Source: Abyssibacter profundi (GTDB lineage Bacteria; Pseudomonadota; Gammaproteobacteria; Nevskiales; OUC007). Taken from it: DNA of 64,000 bases. The stretch covers positions 161,805 through 225,804 of the forward strand of contig NZ_QEQK01000006.1 of the NCBI RefSeq assembly GCF_003151135.1, given 5' to 3'. Every line of letters begins with the position of its first letter. The first letter of the stretch is position 1. The notes below the pieces were generated by a model. That model worked only from the letters and a program-made list of their open reading frames with translations, was not told where the DNA came from and ran no database searches. Positions 1 through 11,411 of this stretch are shown piece after piece. Made by a program: the position numbers and the translations under genes.

Positions 1-9
1 CCCCGATGC

Positions 10-2604
<2,595 letters not shown>

Positions 2605-2634
2605 GGTGTGACCTCAATCTGGTGACGGGGGGCT

Positions 2635-2673
2635 GCACGACACGCCGGAGCCGGTGGCGCCGGCGTGCCGTGC
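2635..2673 (-). other. GC-rich hairpin between hsp20 and clpB
   Basis: Two 14-base arms (2635-2648 and 2660-2673) pair with one mismatch around an 11-base loop. No T-run follows in the clpB direction, so this is not a standard intrinsic terminator. It may attenuate or stabilise the hsp20-clpB message. Confidence 0.55.
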
Positions 2674-2685
2674 ATGGGGGGCAGG

Positions 2686-3111
2686 CTAGCTGACGCGGAC
2701 GGCGATCTGTCGCGGCTGGCTGGCCTGCTTCTTGGCGATGCGTACGGTGAGCACGCCCTGGGCATAGTCGGCTTCGATGGCCTCGTCATCGGCCACCTCG
2801 GGCAGGCGAAACTGCCGGGCGAACTTGCCCTGGAGGCGCTCGACACGCGTGAACCGGCCGGATTCGTCGGCGGGTGCGCTGCGCTCACCCTGGATGGTCA
2901 ACACGCTTTTCTCGACGCTAACGTCTATGGCTGACGGGTCGACCCCCGGGACATCCAGGCGTACGAAGTAGTTCGCATCGGTTTCCTCGACATCGGCGGC
3001 CGGGCTCCAGGCGCGTGCCGCAGCCTGGGCGCTGGTGGCGTCCATCCAACGATCCAGTTCCTGGCTCAATACGTTGAAAACGCCAGCGGGTTCATAGTGC
3101 TTGATGTTCAT
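2686..3111 (-). CDS. Small heat-shock protein, Hsp20/alpha-crystallin family
   Basis: 141 aa ATP-independent holdase. The alpha-crystallin domain covers about residues 38-132: a VDVEET/YFVRLDVPGV-like start, the GVLTVRI motif typical of the domain end, and a C-terminal I-x-V (IAV) anchor for oligomerisation. The ATG at 3109-3111 was chosen because a strong GGAGG site sits just upstream. A longer open frame to 3336 exists, but its extra residues are low-complexity and unrelated to Hsp20. First gene of the hsp20-clpB unit: sHSPs keep aggregates soluble for ClpB/DnaK, so the pairing makes functional sense. Confidence 0.95.
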   Translation of the reverse strand: MNIKHYEPAGVFNVLSQELDRWMDATSAQAAARAWSPAADVEETDANYFVRLDVPGVDPSAIDVSVEKSVLTIQGERSAPADESGRFTRVERLQGKFARQFRLPEVADDEAIEADYAQGVLTVRIAKKQASQPRQIAVRVS

Positions 3112-3173
3112 GATGGTCCTCCAACAAAGACTCTGGGGTTGGGTTCCGCCGGTGGGTGCCGGGGATGACAGCG

Positions 3174-3201
3174 ATTTGGGGGTTGACAAAATGGGTTCAA
3201 G
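3174..3201 (-). promoter_or_regulatory. Probable sigma-32 (RpoH) promoter of hsp20-clpB
   Basis: On the minus strand CTTGAAC (3195-3201) is followed after 13 bases by CCCCAAAT (3174-3181). The known sigma-32 consensus is CTTGAAA, 11-16 bases, CCCCATNT. It lies about 62 bases upstream of the hsp20 start codon, a suitable distance. The elements are seen directly; their use is inferred. Confidence 0.75.
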
Positions 3202-3343
3202 GTCTTGAGAGCCAGCCCGTTTGTCCCCATGGCAAGCCGAATGGGGGTTAGAATCAGGGGCTTGCGGGTGGACAGCCGGATTTCCCGATAGGATGGTGTC
3301 TCTGGCCACCGGGTGGTCGTACTGCTGGACGAACAACGCAGGG

Positions 3344-4759
3344 ATGATGGATCAGGGCATGCAACGCGGCTTAGTGCCGACGCTCGCGCGTAAGCTGGGA
3401 ATACTTGTGCTGACCGCGGCCACCTGCGCTGCGGCACCACCGGTCGTCGCGCAGGGCGTCGAAATATATAGCGACGAAGATTGGTCGAGTCTGCCGGGGC
3501 AGGCGGTTGCAACCCCGCGCACGCCCACGGGCGACCGACGGGCGACGCGACCACCAACCACCATCGTCATCCCAGATGGCTCGTTGCCGGTGCGGTCAGC
3601 CACTGTCCAAGCCCCACCGCAACCACCACGCAACCGACAGGATGGCGTGCCACCACCGGATGTGGACCCGACCGGGCGTTGGGGCGCAAGTCCGGCAGCC
3701 GGACCTGTGACGTCGGCCGGTCGGGCGCATATCGCGCCGGCTCCGCTGGCGTTGCCTGAGTCCAGGGTGATCGGCGGTCCGCGCGCGCGGCGCAGCGGCC
3801 TGGGTATCGAGGAGCGGACCAATCGGCCGCCGTCATACGAGACGCGGGCACCCGAGCGGGCAACGCTCCCCCTGACCGCGCCGATCACTCCGCCCCACGC
3901 GCAACGGTCGTCAGCGCCGCAGCCTGCCCAGGTGCAGCGTCCCGCTGTTGCCAGCCGGGTCATGCCGGACCCCGCCCCCCCCAGCGTGCCGGATCGCCAG
4001 CCGCTGTCCACCTTGCCGGGTGCGGCCCTGGGCGGAGGTAACCAGGGACTGGGTCCAGGAGATGCCGTGCGGGTGACCGTGTTCGGTCAGCCCGATCTGG
4101 AGACGCAAACGGTGGTCGGTGACGACGGCAGCATCACCCTACCGCTGGTGGACCGGGTGGTGGTGGGCGGCCTGTCACCTCAGGCGGCGGGTAACCGGAT
4201 TGCCGATGCCTACGCAGAGGGCGAGTACCTCAAGAATCCGCAGGTCAACCTCACAGTCGAGGCGATTCGCAGTCGACAGATTTCGGTGCTGGGGGCTGTG
4301 GCCTCGCCGGGTCGGTTCCCGCTGGAATCAGAAACTTCGGTACTCGATGCGCTGGCGATGGCCGGTGGGATCACCGAGCAGGGCGCGCGAACGGTCACGT
4401 TGGTCCGGCGTCAGGCCGGCGGTGCGCAGCAGCGCTACAACCTGCGGCTGGATGAATTGTTATCGGGCACTGGCGCGATTGGTTTCAACGTGGCTGGAGG
4501 CGATACCATCTACGTGCCCGAGGCGCAGAAGTTTTACATCTATGGTGAGGTGCGGCGACCCGATGCGTATCCGCTGCATGAGCCCATCACCGTCATGCAA
4601 GCCATCTCGGTCGGCGGAGGTCTGACCGAGCGTGGGAGCGAGACGCGCGTGCAACTGCGCCGGTCCGATGAACAGGGCAGGACCCGGACTCGCTCGGTGG
4701 ATCTGACCGATTTCGTGCAGCCGGATGACGTGATTTTTGTGAAGGAGCGCTTGTTCTGA
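3344..4759 (+). CDS. Polysaccharide export outer-membrane protein (Wza/GumB-like)
   Basis: 471 aa OPX-family protein expected to form the outer-membrane exit for EPS. It has an N-terminal signal peptide (hydrophobic LGILVLTAATCAAA, likely cleavage after PPVVAQ), a long Pro/Arg/Ala-rich linker to about residue 235, a Poly_export domain (LGPGDAVRVTVFGQ, then DGSITLPLVDRV) and two SLBB-type modules (ISVLGAVASPGRF; FYIYGEVRRPDAYPL). The proline-rich linker is longer than in E. coli Wza. No convincing lipobox is seen. Start: ATG 3344; ATGs at 3347 and 3359 are also possible. First gene of the plus-strand EPS genes and divergent from hsp20. Confidence 0.9.
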   Translation: MMDQGMQRGLVPTLARKLGILVLTAATCAAAPPVVAQGVEIYSDEDWSSLPGQAVATPRTPTGDRRATRPPTTIVIPDGSLPVRSATVQAPPQPPRNRQDGVPPPDVDPTGRWGASPAAGPVTSAGRAHIAPAPLALPESRVIGGPRARRSGLGIEERTNRPPSYETRAPERATLPLTAPITPPHAQRSSAPQPAQVQRPAVASRVMPDPAPPSVPDRQPLSTLPGAALGGGNQGLGPGDAVRVTVFGQPDLETQTVVGDDGSITLPLVDRVVVGGLSPQAAGNRIADAYAEGEYLKNPQVNLTVEAIRSRQISVLGAVASPGRFPLESETSVLDALAMAGGITEQGARTVTLVRRQAGGAQQRYNLRLDELLSGTGAIGFNVAGGDTIYVPEAQKFYIYGEVRRPDAYPLHEPITVMQAISVGGGLTERGSETRVQLRRSDEQGRTRTRSVDLTDFVQPDDVIFVKERLF

Positions 4760-4808
4760 TTCTTGTCTCGATGTGCCGTGAGCACGGTGCAGGTTGGGTG
4801 GCCGCGGT

Positions 4809-5825
4809 ATGAGCAAAGACGAATCGAAGGGGATTCGCCGAGGCGTGTTGGCTGCTCGCTATGGCGCAGCCCGTGTGATTGATGCCGAGGCGAGCGAGCA
4901 GGATTCCCAACGCCTGAAAGCCCGACTGCACCGACAGGCCAAGTCGTCCGGACCCGCGGCAGCCCGTGCCTCAAACACCGCGCCTCCCGAGGCGACCCCG
5001 CGCAAGCCATCGCGAGCCAGGCCGGCATCACCGACGCGTTCGTCGCCCGCGCCCGAGGCGCCCAGGTCTGGCGCGTCGGATGGGCGGGCGCAGGCTTCCG
5101 TCGCTCCCCGACGCGCGCCGCCCAGCGCCGATGGGCACCGGCCACCGGCCACGGTCGATCAGGTCGCGATCATCCGTCAGGCAGAGATGCATCCTGCGGA
5201 TGCGTTGACGGTCGTCACCGCGCCGGATTCCGAGGAGGCGCGACGCTACCGAAGCCTGCTGGCGCGGCTCACGCCCCGGCTTGATCGCATGGGTGACCAC
5301 GCCACATTGGCCGTGGTCAGCGTTGGACGCTCGACGCGGCGCAGCGCCGTGCCAGCCAATCTGGCGGTGCTGCTCGCGCGCGCCGGTCGCGCGACTTGTC
5401 TGGTCGATGTCGGCTTGCAGGGTGGCCTGGCTGCCGGTTTGTACGGCCTGAGCAATGCAGTCGGATTGGCAGAATGGTTGGCCGGCGATCAGCGACTTAC
5501 GGCCTACCGGTTTGACGATCTAGACCAGTTCACGCTGATTCCTGGCGGGCGCACGGGCGCAGCGAATAATGAGCGGCTCATGCATCCGCGTTTTCGTGAC
5601 TGGCTGACCAGCGGTCTCAAGCAACCTGGGCTGATCCTGCTGGACGCAACCCAGGTGGATGGGAGTGCGGATGCCCAGGCCATCGCGTCCGTGGTCGGCC
5701 ATGCCGTGATCGTGCTCTGCAAGGATGACGATCGCCTGGCCGATGCGCACACCCTGGTTGACGAATTGCGAGCGCAGAATGTCGACATTGTCGGATCCGT
5801 TTACCTGGAAGACACCATTGCCTGA
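4809..5825 (+). CDS. Degenerate CpsD/CapB-type BY-kinase-like ATPase of EPS locus
   Basis: 338 aa. The N-terminal about 130 residues are basic and Pro/Ala-rich; the C-terminal part has the MinD/CpsD-like P-loop fold of bacterial tyrosine autokinases. The expected Walker A is replaced by SVGRSTRRSAVPANLA, with no GKS/T lysine. Walker A' is TCLVDVGLQGG rather than the usual IDADLR form, and Walker B is LILLDATQVDG. The usual C-terminal tyrosine cluster is missing (one Tyr near the end, in VYLEDTIA). In EPS loci this protein normally works with Wzz, which is a separate gene here on the opposite strand. It is probably a non-catalytic regulator of chain length or assembly. ATG 4809 chosen over an upstream TTG at 4794. 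Overlaps the next gene by 8 bases. Confidence 0.75.
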   Translation: MSKDESKGIRRGVLAARYGAARVIDAEASEQDSQRLKARLHRQAKSSGPAAARASNTAPPEATPRKPSRARPASPTRSSPAPEAPRSGASDGRAQASVAPRRAPPSADGHRPPATVDQVAIIRQAEMHPADALTVVTAPDSEEARRYRSLLARLTPRLDRMGDHATLAVVSVGRSTRRSAVPANLAVLLARAGRATCLVDVGLQGGLAAGLYGLSNAVGLAEWLAGDQRLTAYRFDDLDQFTLIPGGRTGAANNERLMHPRFRDWLTSGLKQPGLILLDATQVDGSADAQAIASVVGHAVIVLCKDDDRLADAHTLVDELRAQNVDIVGSVYLEDTIA

Positions 5826-6744
5826 TCAACACGCCACTGCGGCCATCGCCATCGTCTCGCCGGTGCGGGACGAATCCAAATACATCCGGCGGACGCTCGA
5901 TGCCATGGCCGCGCAAACCGTCTGGCCTGAAGAATGGCTGATTGTCGACGACGGATCCCGGGACGATACGCCGGAGATCGTGGAGCACTATCAGGCCCGG
6001 TACCCTTTCATCCGACTGGTCAGGCGGACAGACCGCGGTCAGCGAGTCCTGGGTTCAGGGGTGATCGAAGCCTTTAACTTCGGCCGGGACCAGCTGCAGT
6101 CGGACTATCGCTACATCTGCAAGCTGGATGGCGATATGTCCTTTGACCCGACCTATATCGAGACAATGCTGGCAGCGCTGGAGGCGGATGATCGCCTGGC
6201 CGCGGTGTCTGGCAAGGTGTACCGGCCCGAGGGCGACAGCCTGGTCGAGGAGTACATCATCGATGAGATGGTTGCCGGCCAGTTCAAGTTTTACAAACGC
6301 GAGGCGTTTGAAGCCATCGGCGGGTTCAGCCAGACGATCCTCTGGGATGGCATCGATATTCATAAATGCCGGCTCAATGGCTGGACCACCCGTTCCATCC
6401 GGGACCCGGGTGCGAGGCTGTTCCACCACAGGCTCATGGGCTCTTCCGACAAGAACGTGTACAAGGGCCGCATCCGTCTGGGGCGCGGCATCTGGTTCAT
6501 GGGGTATCACCCGGCCTATGCCACGGCATCGGGCCTGTTCCGCATGGCAGAGAAGCCTTATGTCATCGGCGGGCTTCTGATTGTTGGCGCCTACTTCTAT
6601 GCGGCGCTGCGGAGCGAACCGCGGTTTGAAGAACCGGGTTTCCGTGAGGGATTACAGGCCTGGCAGCGGCAGCGTCTGCGCGCCGTCGGTGGCCGCCTGC
6701 TGCGTCGCCTGACGGGGCGGGGCAAGCAGCGGATAGCGGGTTAG
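5818..6744 (+). CDS. Glycosyltransferase family 2
   Basis: 308 aa GT-A transferase. It opens directly with the nucleotide-sugar binding strand AIVSPVRDESKYI, followed by WLIVDDGSRDDT and the metal-binding KLDGDMSFDP. Toward the C terminus there is one likely membrane-associated segment (VIGGLLIVGAYFYAAL), then a basic tail. Start TTG 5818 is chosen because it places the catalytic fold at the N terminus, has a GGAAG element about 6 bases upstream and overlaps the preceding stop. In-frame ATGs at 5725 and 5782 lie inside the previous gene. It probably adds a sugar to the lipid-linked EPS repeat unit; the sugar is unknown. Confidence 0.88.
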   Translation: MPDQHATAAIAIVSPVRDESKYIRRTLDAMAAQTVWPEEWLIVDDGSRDDTPEIVEHYQARYPFIRLVRRTDRGQRVLGSGVIEAFNFGRDQLQSDYRYICKLDGDMSFDPTYIETMLAALEADDRLAAVSGKVYRPEGDSLVEEYIIDEMVAGQFKFYKREAFEAIGGFSQTILWDGIDIHKCRLNGWTTRSIRDPGARLFHHRLMGSSDKNVYKGRIRLGRGIWFMGYHPAYATASGLFRMAEKPYVIGGLLIVGAYFYAALRSEPRFEEPGFREGLQAWQRQRLRAVGGRLLRRLTGRGKQRIAG

Positions 6745-6745
6745 C

Positions 6746-7561
6746 GTGTCTGCTCAATCCTGCTCGACCGGCGCGCTGTCAGCGCTGAATGAATCGACAC
6801 TGAGGCTGATGGGCTTGGATGTCCTGCGCTGCAGCCGACGGGCATTGCTTGACGCGGTGTCGGCCGATCTGGCGCAGGGGCAGGGTGCCTGGCTGGTCAC
6901 TGCCAACATGGACTTCCTCAGCCGCGCACGGCGCGATGCGCAGATTGCGACGCTTTATCGCCAGTCGGATGTGATGATTGCGGACGGCATGCCACTGGTC
7001 TGGGCATCGCGATTGGCCGGCAGGCCGATTCCCGAGCGGATCGCGGGGTCCAGCCTGATGTTCGATCTGGCGGCGCTCTGCGCCGAGCAAGGGCGCTCGA
7101 TGTATCTCCTCGGTGGAGTCAATGGCAACGAGGTCCGTGCCTCAGAAGCGCTCAGCCGGATGTATCCGGGGCTGGTCATCGCGGGCCATTACTCACCGTG
7201 GATCGGCACTCCGCCCAGCGCCGACGAGATGGCAGATATCGACACCGCGCTGGCCCGGGCGGGTTCGGCGGATGTCATCCTCGTGGCGATGGGTTCGCCC
7301 AAGCAGGAATACGTCGCACACATGCTGCGTCGCCGTCACCCCCGAGCATTGATCGTCGGGGTCGGTGCCAGTTTCGCCTTTGCCACCGGTGATTTGGCAC
7401 GCGCGCCCGAGCTGGTCCAGCGCCTGGGGCTGGAATGGGCGCATCGCATGCTGCAGGACCCCCGTCGCCTGGTTCGTCGCTATCTGTTGGACAACCTGCC
7501 TGTTGTGATCCGGCTGCTTGTCAGCTCGGCCTGGCAGCGAGTCCGTGGTGGGCGACGCTAG
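6746..7561 (+). CDS. WecG/TagA/CpsF family glycosyltransferase (GT26)
   Basis: 271 aa. GT26 enzymes transfer a sugar (ManNAcA, ManNAc or other hexoses) to an undecaprenyl-linked acceptor on the cytoplasmic membrane face. Family marks are VTANMDFLSRA, SDVMIADGMPLVWASRL, SMYLLGGVNG and the signature GSPKQE. The C-terminal helix is basic and probably membrane-associating. GTG start one base after the preceding stop indicates tight coupling with the GT2 gene. It converges on the flippase gene with a 1-base gap. Confidence 0.92.
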   Translation: MSAQSCSTGALSALNESTLRLMGLDVLRCSRRALLDAVSADLAQGQGAWLVTANMDFLSRARRDAQIATLYRQSDVMIADGMPLVWASRLAGRPIPERIAGSSLMFDLAALCAEQGRSMYLLGGVNGNEVRASEALSRMYPGLVIAGHYSPWIGTPPSADEMADIDTALARAGSADVILVAMGSPKQEYVAHMLRRRHPRALIVGVGASFAFATGDLARAPELVQRLGLEWAHRMLQDPRRLVRRYLLDNLPVVIRLLVSSAWQRVRGGRR

Positions 7562-7562
7562 T

Positions 7563-8834
7563 CTAGCGGGCTGATGCCTGCATGCGCTGGCGCCCCACCG
7601 TAGCGATCAGCAGCAACAGGCTTAGTTCGCCCAGGGTCAGTCCGATCACCGCCCCGCCGGTTCCCAGCGCCCAGGTGCCTGCAATCGAGGCGAGCAAAGA
7701 GACGACGGTCCCTGCAATGCCAAACAGGAATAAATCCCTGAACCGCTCGGCTCCGACCAGCACGCTGGTGCCGATGCCCCGCGCAGCATTCACGCAGAAA
7801 AACAGCGCCCAGAGGGGAATGAGACCGGACGCAGTGCTGTAGCGGTCCCCCAGCAGGAGGCCTTCCAGCAACGGAAACGCGATGAGCAGCACGGCGGTGT
7901 AGCCCACGATCAGTGTGATCAGCCCGACACCAGAGTACTGCGCCAGCTGGCGGATCTTGTCGCGTTCACCCTGGCCCCACCACTTGGACATCCGGGGGGC
8001 GAACACCTTGGTCCAGGCCGTCAGGCATAGCCCCGCTGGCATGAGTAAGAGGCGGGCGGCGCTGATGTCCGCTGCTGCGGCAAGTCCGATAATCGCCGCC
8101 ACAACGAATGCGAAGGTGTTATTCGAAACCCAGGACAGGAACACGCTCGGCAGCGTCCAGCGGCTGACGTCCCAGGCACGACCCAAGGCCGGCCGGGCGC
8201 GGCCATGCGATCGGGTGAATGGTTTTGGCCCGAGCAGCACAAGGCCCGCGAGGCCGCTGATGAGTCCGGCAACGCCCAGCGTCAGAAGCACCGTTTCTGT
8301 GCCGAACACGCCGCCTAGCGCAGCCGCCAGCAGCCCGGTGGCGACGCAGACTGAATAGATCATGTCCGTGATCAGTGCCAGCCCCGGGCGGAACAGGCAG
8401 AAATGGTAATTTCGGACGTACTCGCGCAACCACTGGCCCAGCAGCGCCACCCCGAAGCCATAGCCCACCGTGGCGGTTAGCTCCGGGATGCTCAGCATGC
8501 CGGACAGCAGGCTGACGGCAACGACGGCGATCACCGCCGCCAACGCGGAGATCAGGCTTTGAAGTTTAAGCAGATGGGCGGATAGGCTGCGCCGCCGCCG
8601 CTGACGCAGCTTGGGACCGAGCGAGATCAGCGGTGCATTGGAGACCGCATTCTGCAATGCCTGGGACAGCATCAGAATGCCGAAGAACTGGGCGTACAGG
8701 CCGTAGTCGCTCTTGGATGCAAGACGGATGAATAACAGCCCGATGGCGAAATTGGTCGCCGACAGCATTGCCTGGTCGACCAGGCTGATGATGGCCCCCG
8801 ACAGCAGCGCGCGACCGCCGCCTTGATGACGCAT
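7563..8834 (-). CDS. Polysaccharide flippase (MOP superfamily, Wzx-like)
   Basis: 423 aa, about 12 predicted membrane helices. Flippases of this superfamily move the undecaprenyl-linked repeat unit to the periplasmic side. The N terminus (MRHQGGGRALLSGAII then LVDQAMLSATNFAIGLL) matches the usual Wzx beginning. ATG 8834 was chosen with an AGGGA element upstream; the frame is open to 9053, but that would overlap the divergent glycosyltransferase and adds non-membrane sequence. It is alone on this strand between two plus-strand glycosyltransferases. Confidence 0.87.
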   Translation of the reverse strand: MRHQGGGRALLSGAIISLVDQAMLSATNFAIGLLFIRLASKSDYGLYAQFFGILMLSQALQNAVSNAPLISLGPKLRQRRRRSLSAHLLKLQSLISALAAVIAVVAVSLLSGMLSIPELTATVGYGFGVALLGQWLREYVRNYHFCLFRPGLALITDMIYSVCVATGLLAAALGGVFGTETVLLTLGVAGLISGLAGLVLLGPKPFTRSHGRARPALGRAWDVSRWTLPSVFLSWVSNNTFAFVVAAIIGLAAAADISAARLLLMPAGLCLTAWTKVFAPRMSKWWGQGERDKIRQLAQYSGVGLITLIVGYTAVLLIAFPLLEGLLLGDRYSTASGLIPLWALFFCVNAARGIGTSVLVGAERFRDLFLFGIAGTVVSLLASIAGTWALGTGGAVIGLTLGELSLLLLIATVGRQRMQASAR

Positions 8835-8994
8835 GACCCGTTTTCCCTGACTCAAATGACGATCCCGGTCGCAATCGCGCCCTACCGTGGGGCATGGCTG
8901 GGGTGGGGCGCAGGCAGATGAACTGGCTCGCGTTTGCGGGACGCGCTGCCAGCAGATGGCATAGAGTAACAGCGCAGCTTCCCAGGCAATTCCA

Positions 8995-10044
8995 GTGAGC
9001 CATTTCGATTCGGCAGATCCGCCGACGCATTCGTCCATCCCCGGCCGGGCCATCCACGTGTATCCACCGCAGCCGGATGCCGTGAATGTCTACCAACGCT
9101 CAATGGCCGCGGCCTATGCTCAGCTCGGCCTGCAGGTTGTCCCCATGACCATGGAGTCGATGCTCCAGACGCCGCTGAAGCACTACGACCGCGTGGTGAT
9201 CAACTGGCCGGAGATACGGGTGCTCAATGCCCGTGGGGGGGTGTCGCTACCACGCTGGGTGTATGTGAACCTTTGGCTGCGCTGGGTGCGAAGCCGTTGC
9301 CGACAACTGGTGTTCGTGCTGCATAACCACTACGCCCATGACACGACCGGCGCGGCTCAGCGGGCCACACGAGCGCTGGTCGAGCGGACGCGTGGCCTTG
9401 CGGACCGGGTGGTTGTGCATGCGCCCCGACTCGAAGGGTGGGATGCGCGACATCGGTATGTGCCGCATCCGCTGTACCCCACGGCAGCGCCCGAGAACGG
9501 GACGGCATTTACGGCATCGCTTGGTGCGCTGGAGCATTGCTACTTGGTCTTCGGCGTCATTGCCGAGTACAAGCGGCTACATGAGTTGCTGGACTGCTGG
9601 CCCGCCGAGCAACCGCTGCTGCTGGTCGGCAAGGCGCAGGATGCCGGCTACGTCGACCGTCTCAATGCCATCATTGCCCGCCGCCGGCTGAGTCCAGCGG
9701 TTCGCGTCATGCCCGGCTTTGTTTCCGAGTCAGAGGCGGCGCTTCTACTCCAGCGCTGCAAGGCGACCCTGCTGCTGCACGACAGCGCAGAGATGATTGC
9801 CTCCGGCTCTTTCTTCCATGCCATTTCCTATGGGGCCACCGTTCTGGTTCGTGACCGGCCCTGGTATCAGCATATCCGCTCCGAATTCAATCAGTTCCAC
9901 AGTTTCGAAGATTTGCCGGCGCTCGTGCGCCGGGTCGCGGCGGACGAGGTTGCGCGTCTCGACGTAGAGGCCGTACGGGCCGAGGCCACGGCTGCCTTTG
10001 GACAGAGGCGCCTGGAGCAGGCCTTGCGCGCGGCGCTGGACTAG
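8995..10044 (+). CDS. Glycosyltransferase, GT-B fold (GT4-like)
   Basis: 349 aa. It opens with IHVYPPQPDAVNVYQRSMAAAYAQLG, the N-terminal Rossmann half; a central domain break is followed by CYLVFGVIAEYKRLHELLD and QPLLLVGKAQDAG, the donor half; a late segment HDSAEMIASGSFFHAIS followed by YGATVLV resembles the donor-binding region of GT4 enzymes. No signal peptide or membrane helices. GTG start; 160 bp divergent spacer from the flippase. Its stop overlaps the convergent polymerase gene by 4 bases. It probably extends the EPS repeat unit; acceptor and donor unknown. Confidence 0.82.
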   Translation: MSHFDSADPPTHSSIPGRAIHVYPPQPDAVNVYQRSMAAAYAQLGLQVVPMTMESMLQTPLKHYDRVVINWPEIRVLNARGGVSLPRWVYVNLWLRWVRSRCRQLVFVLHNHYAHDTTGAAQRATRALVERTRGLADRVVVHAPRLEGWDARHRYVPHPLYPTAAPENGTAFTASLGALEHCYLVFGVIAEYKRLHELLDCWPAEQPLLLVGKAQDAGYVDRLNAIIARRRLSPAVRVMPGFVSESEAALLLQRCKATLLLHDSAEMIASGSFFHAISYGATVLVRDRPWYQHIRSEFNQFHSFEDLPALVRRVAADEVARLDVEAVRAEATAAFGQRRLEQALRAALD

Positions 10045-11384
10045 GATGCGACAGCTTGCGGAGCGCTGACTGGCCGCGCGCGGTCGAAGTGCTGCTGCAA
10101 CTGCGTTCGGGAGAGCGTCAGCGAAGAGAACAGAATCAGCGTGCAGGGCAGTGTGAGCGGCCGGAACAGCGTGGATTCGGTGATGTTTGATACCAGGGTA
10201 TAGATGAGCAGCGCCAGGTGTACCGCAGCCGTTGGACGGTCGATCCACCAGAGCTGGCCGATCTGCTTGAGATGCCACAACACGAATCCCACCACCAGGC
10301 CCAGGCCGACAAAGCCAAGTTCGTTGAAAATGTCGATGTAGCCGTTGTGGGCCTGATACGGAATCCAGTAAAGCTCTTGGTGAATCCAGTCGGAGGGTCC
10401 GCCGGGGCCTAGCCAGAATGCACCGTAACCCCCGCCGATAACCGGGTGCTCCCGCGCTTCGATCAGCACGCGCGACCAGATATCGTCCCGTCCTGTCAGC
10501 GAGATATCCTTGCCGAGCGCCTCGGTGACCGGTCCCAGAATGTCGACCACCGTCGGCGGCCCGGACAGCAGCGTTGCCGCCAGATAGGGCAGGCCGATCA
10601 GCAGAACCGCGAAAAGGACCAGCGCCAGGGCGTTGCCTGCGGGGTCCACGGGCGGGCGGATGGAGAGCCAGACAATGGTTGCCGCCATGACGCCGGTAAT
10701 CGTGGCCGTTGTCGAACTGGCGCCGACCGAGATGACCGCGACCAGTGCCAGCAAACCGCCGAAGTAGCGCTGGCTGATCAAGCCCGTCAGCCAGGCGAAG
10801 GTGCCGAACATCAGGCCCAGCGAGAAGACGATGCCCAGTTCATTCTTGCTGGACATGACGCCCGCCCACAGCCCGCGCAAGGTGGGGTCGTTGTGGACGG
10901 CGTAGCGGGGAAGGGCGAAGACCATGATCAGCGAGACGACCAGCAGGCCGGTCAATGCGGTCAGGGTCAGTCTCTCCAGCCGGTATCGGCCCCAGCTGGC
11001 GACGCAGAATGCTACGCAGATCATGATGGAGCCAACGAGCTGCGCGAGGCGGTTGACCGTTCCACTGGGGACCTCGGCCCAGCTCAGCGAGGCGGCCGCC
11101 CAGAGACAGAATCCGACCAGAAACGGGTTGACCTTAATCAGCAGAGGAACAAGCAACGCGCGCCGACGCAGCATCATCCAACCGGCTAGCGCCCAGACCG
11201 GCAGCCATTGCACGCGACGGAGCAACTGGTTGGTGGATTCGCCATCGGATAGTCCCACGGGCTGCCAGTTGAAACCCGCAGGGATGGCAGCGAATACGAC
11301 CGTAACCAGCACGAGGCCGCCGGAGAGTTGCCAGAAGCTGGTATCCGGCCGCCAGCCCGTGGCCCCGTTATCGGCGTTGCTCAT
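10041..11384 (-). CDS. O-antigen ligase/polymerase family membrane protein (Wzy-like)
   Basis: 447 aa with about 11-12 membrane helices and a large periplasmic loop (about residues 265-345) carrying HPVIGGGYGAFW and HNGYIDIFNELG, the H-x-GYID-type motif of the Wzy_C/O-antigen ligase family. In this context it is the likely EPS polymerase rather than the LPS ligase. ATG 11384 has only a weak ribosome site. It lies 27 bp downstream of the wzz-like gene on the same strand, so the two form a transcription unit. Confidence 0.87.
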   Translation of the reverse strand: MSNADNGATGWRPDTSFWQLSGGLVLVTVVFAAIPAGFNWQPVGLSDGESTNQLLRRVQWLPVWALAGWMMLRRRALLVPLLIKVNPFLVGFCLWAAASLSWAEVPSGTVNRLAQLVGSIMICVAFCVASWGRYRLERLTLTALTGLLVVSLIMVFALPRYAVHNDPTLRGLWAGVMSSKNELGIVFSLGLMFGTFAWLTGLISQRYFGGLLALVAVISVGASSTTATITGVMAATIVWLSIRPPVDPAGNALALVLFAVLLIGLPYLAATLLSGPPTVVDILGPVTEALGKDISLTGRDDIWSRVLIEAREHPVIGGGYGAFWLGPGGPSDWIHQELYWIPYQAHNGYIDIFNELGFVGLGLVVGFVLWHLKQIGQLWWIDRPTAAVHLALLIYTLVSNITESTLFRPLTLPCTLILFSSLTLSRTQLQQHFDRARPVSAPQAVAS

Positions 11385-11411
11385 CAGCGAACGTTGATGC
11401 GAACGGGCGGG

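Noticed and set aside
3112-3336. N-terminal extension of Hsp20
   Set aside because: Crosses the heat-shock promoter and lacks family similarity; a strong ribosome site marks the ATG at 3111.
10446-11189. 247-aa plus-strand frame inside the wzy-like gene
   Set aside because: Q/D/R-rich mirror of membrane helices; no homology and no ribosome site.
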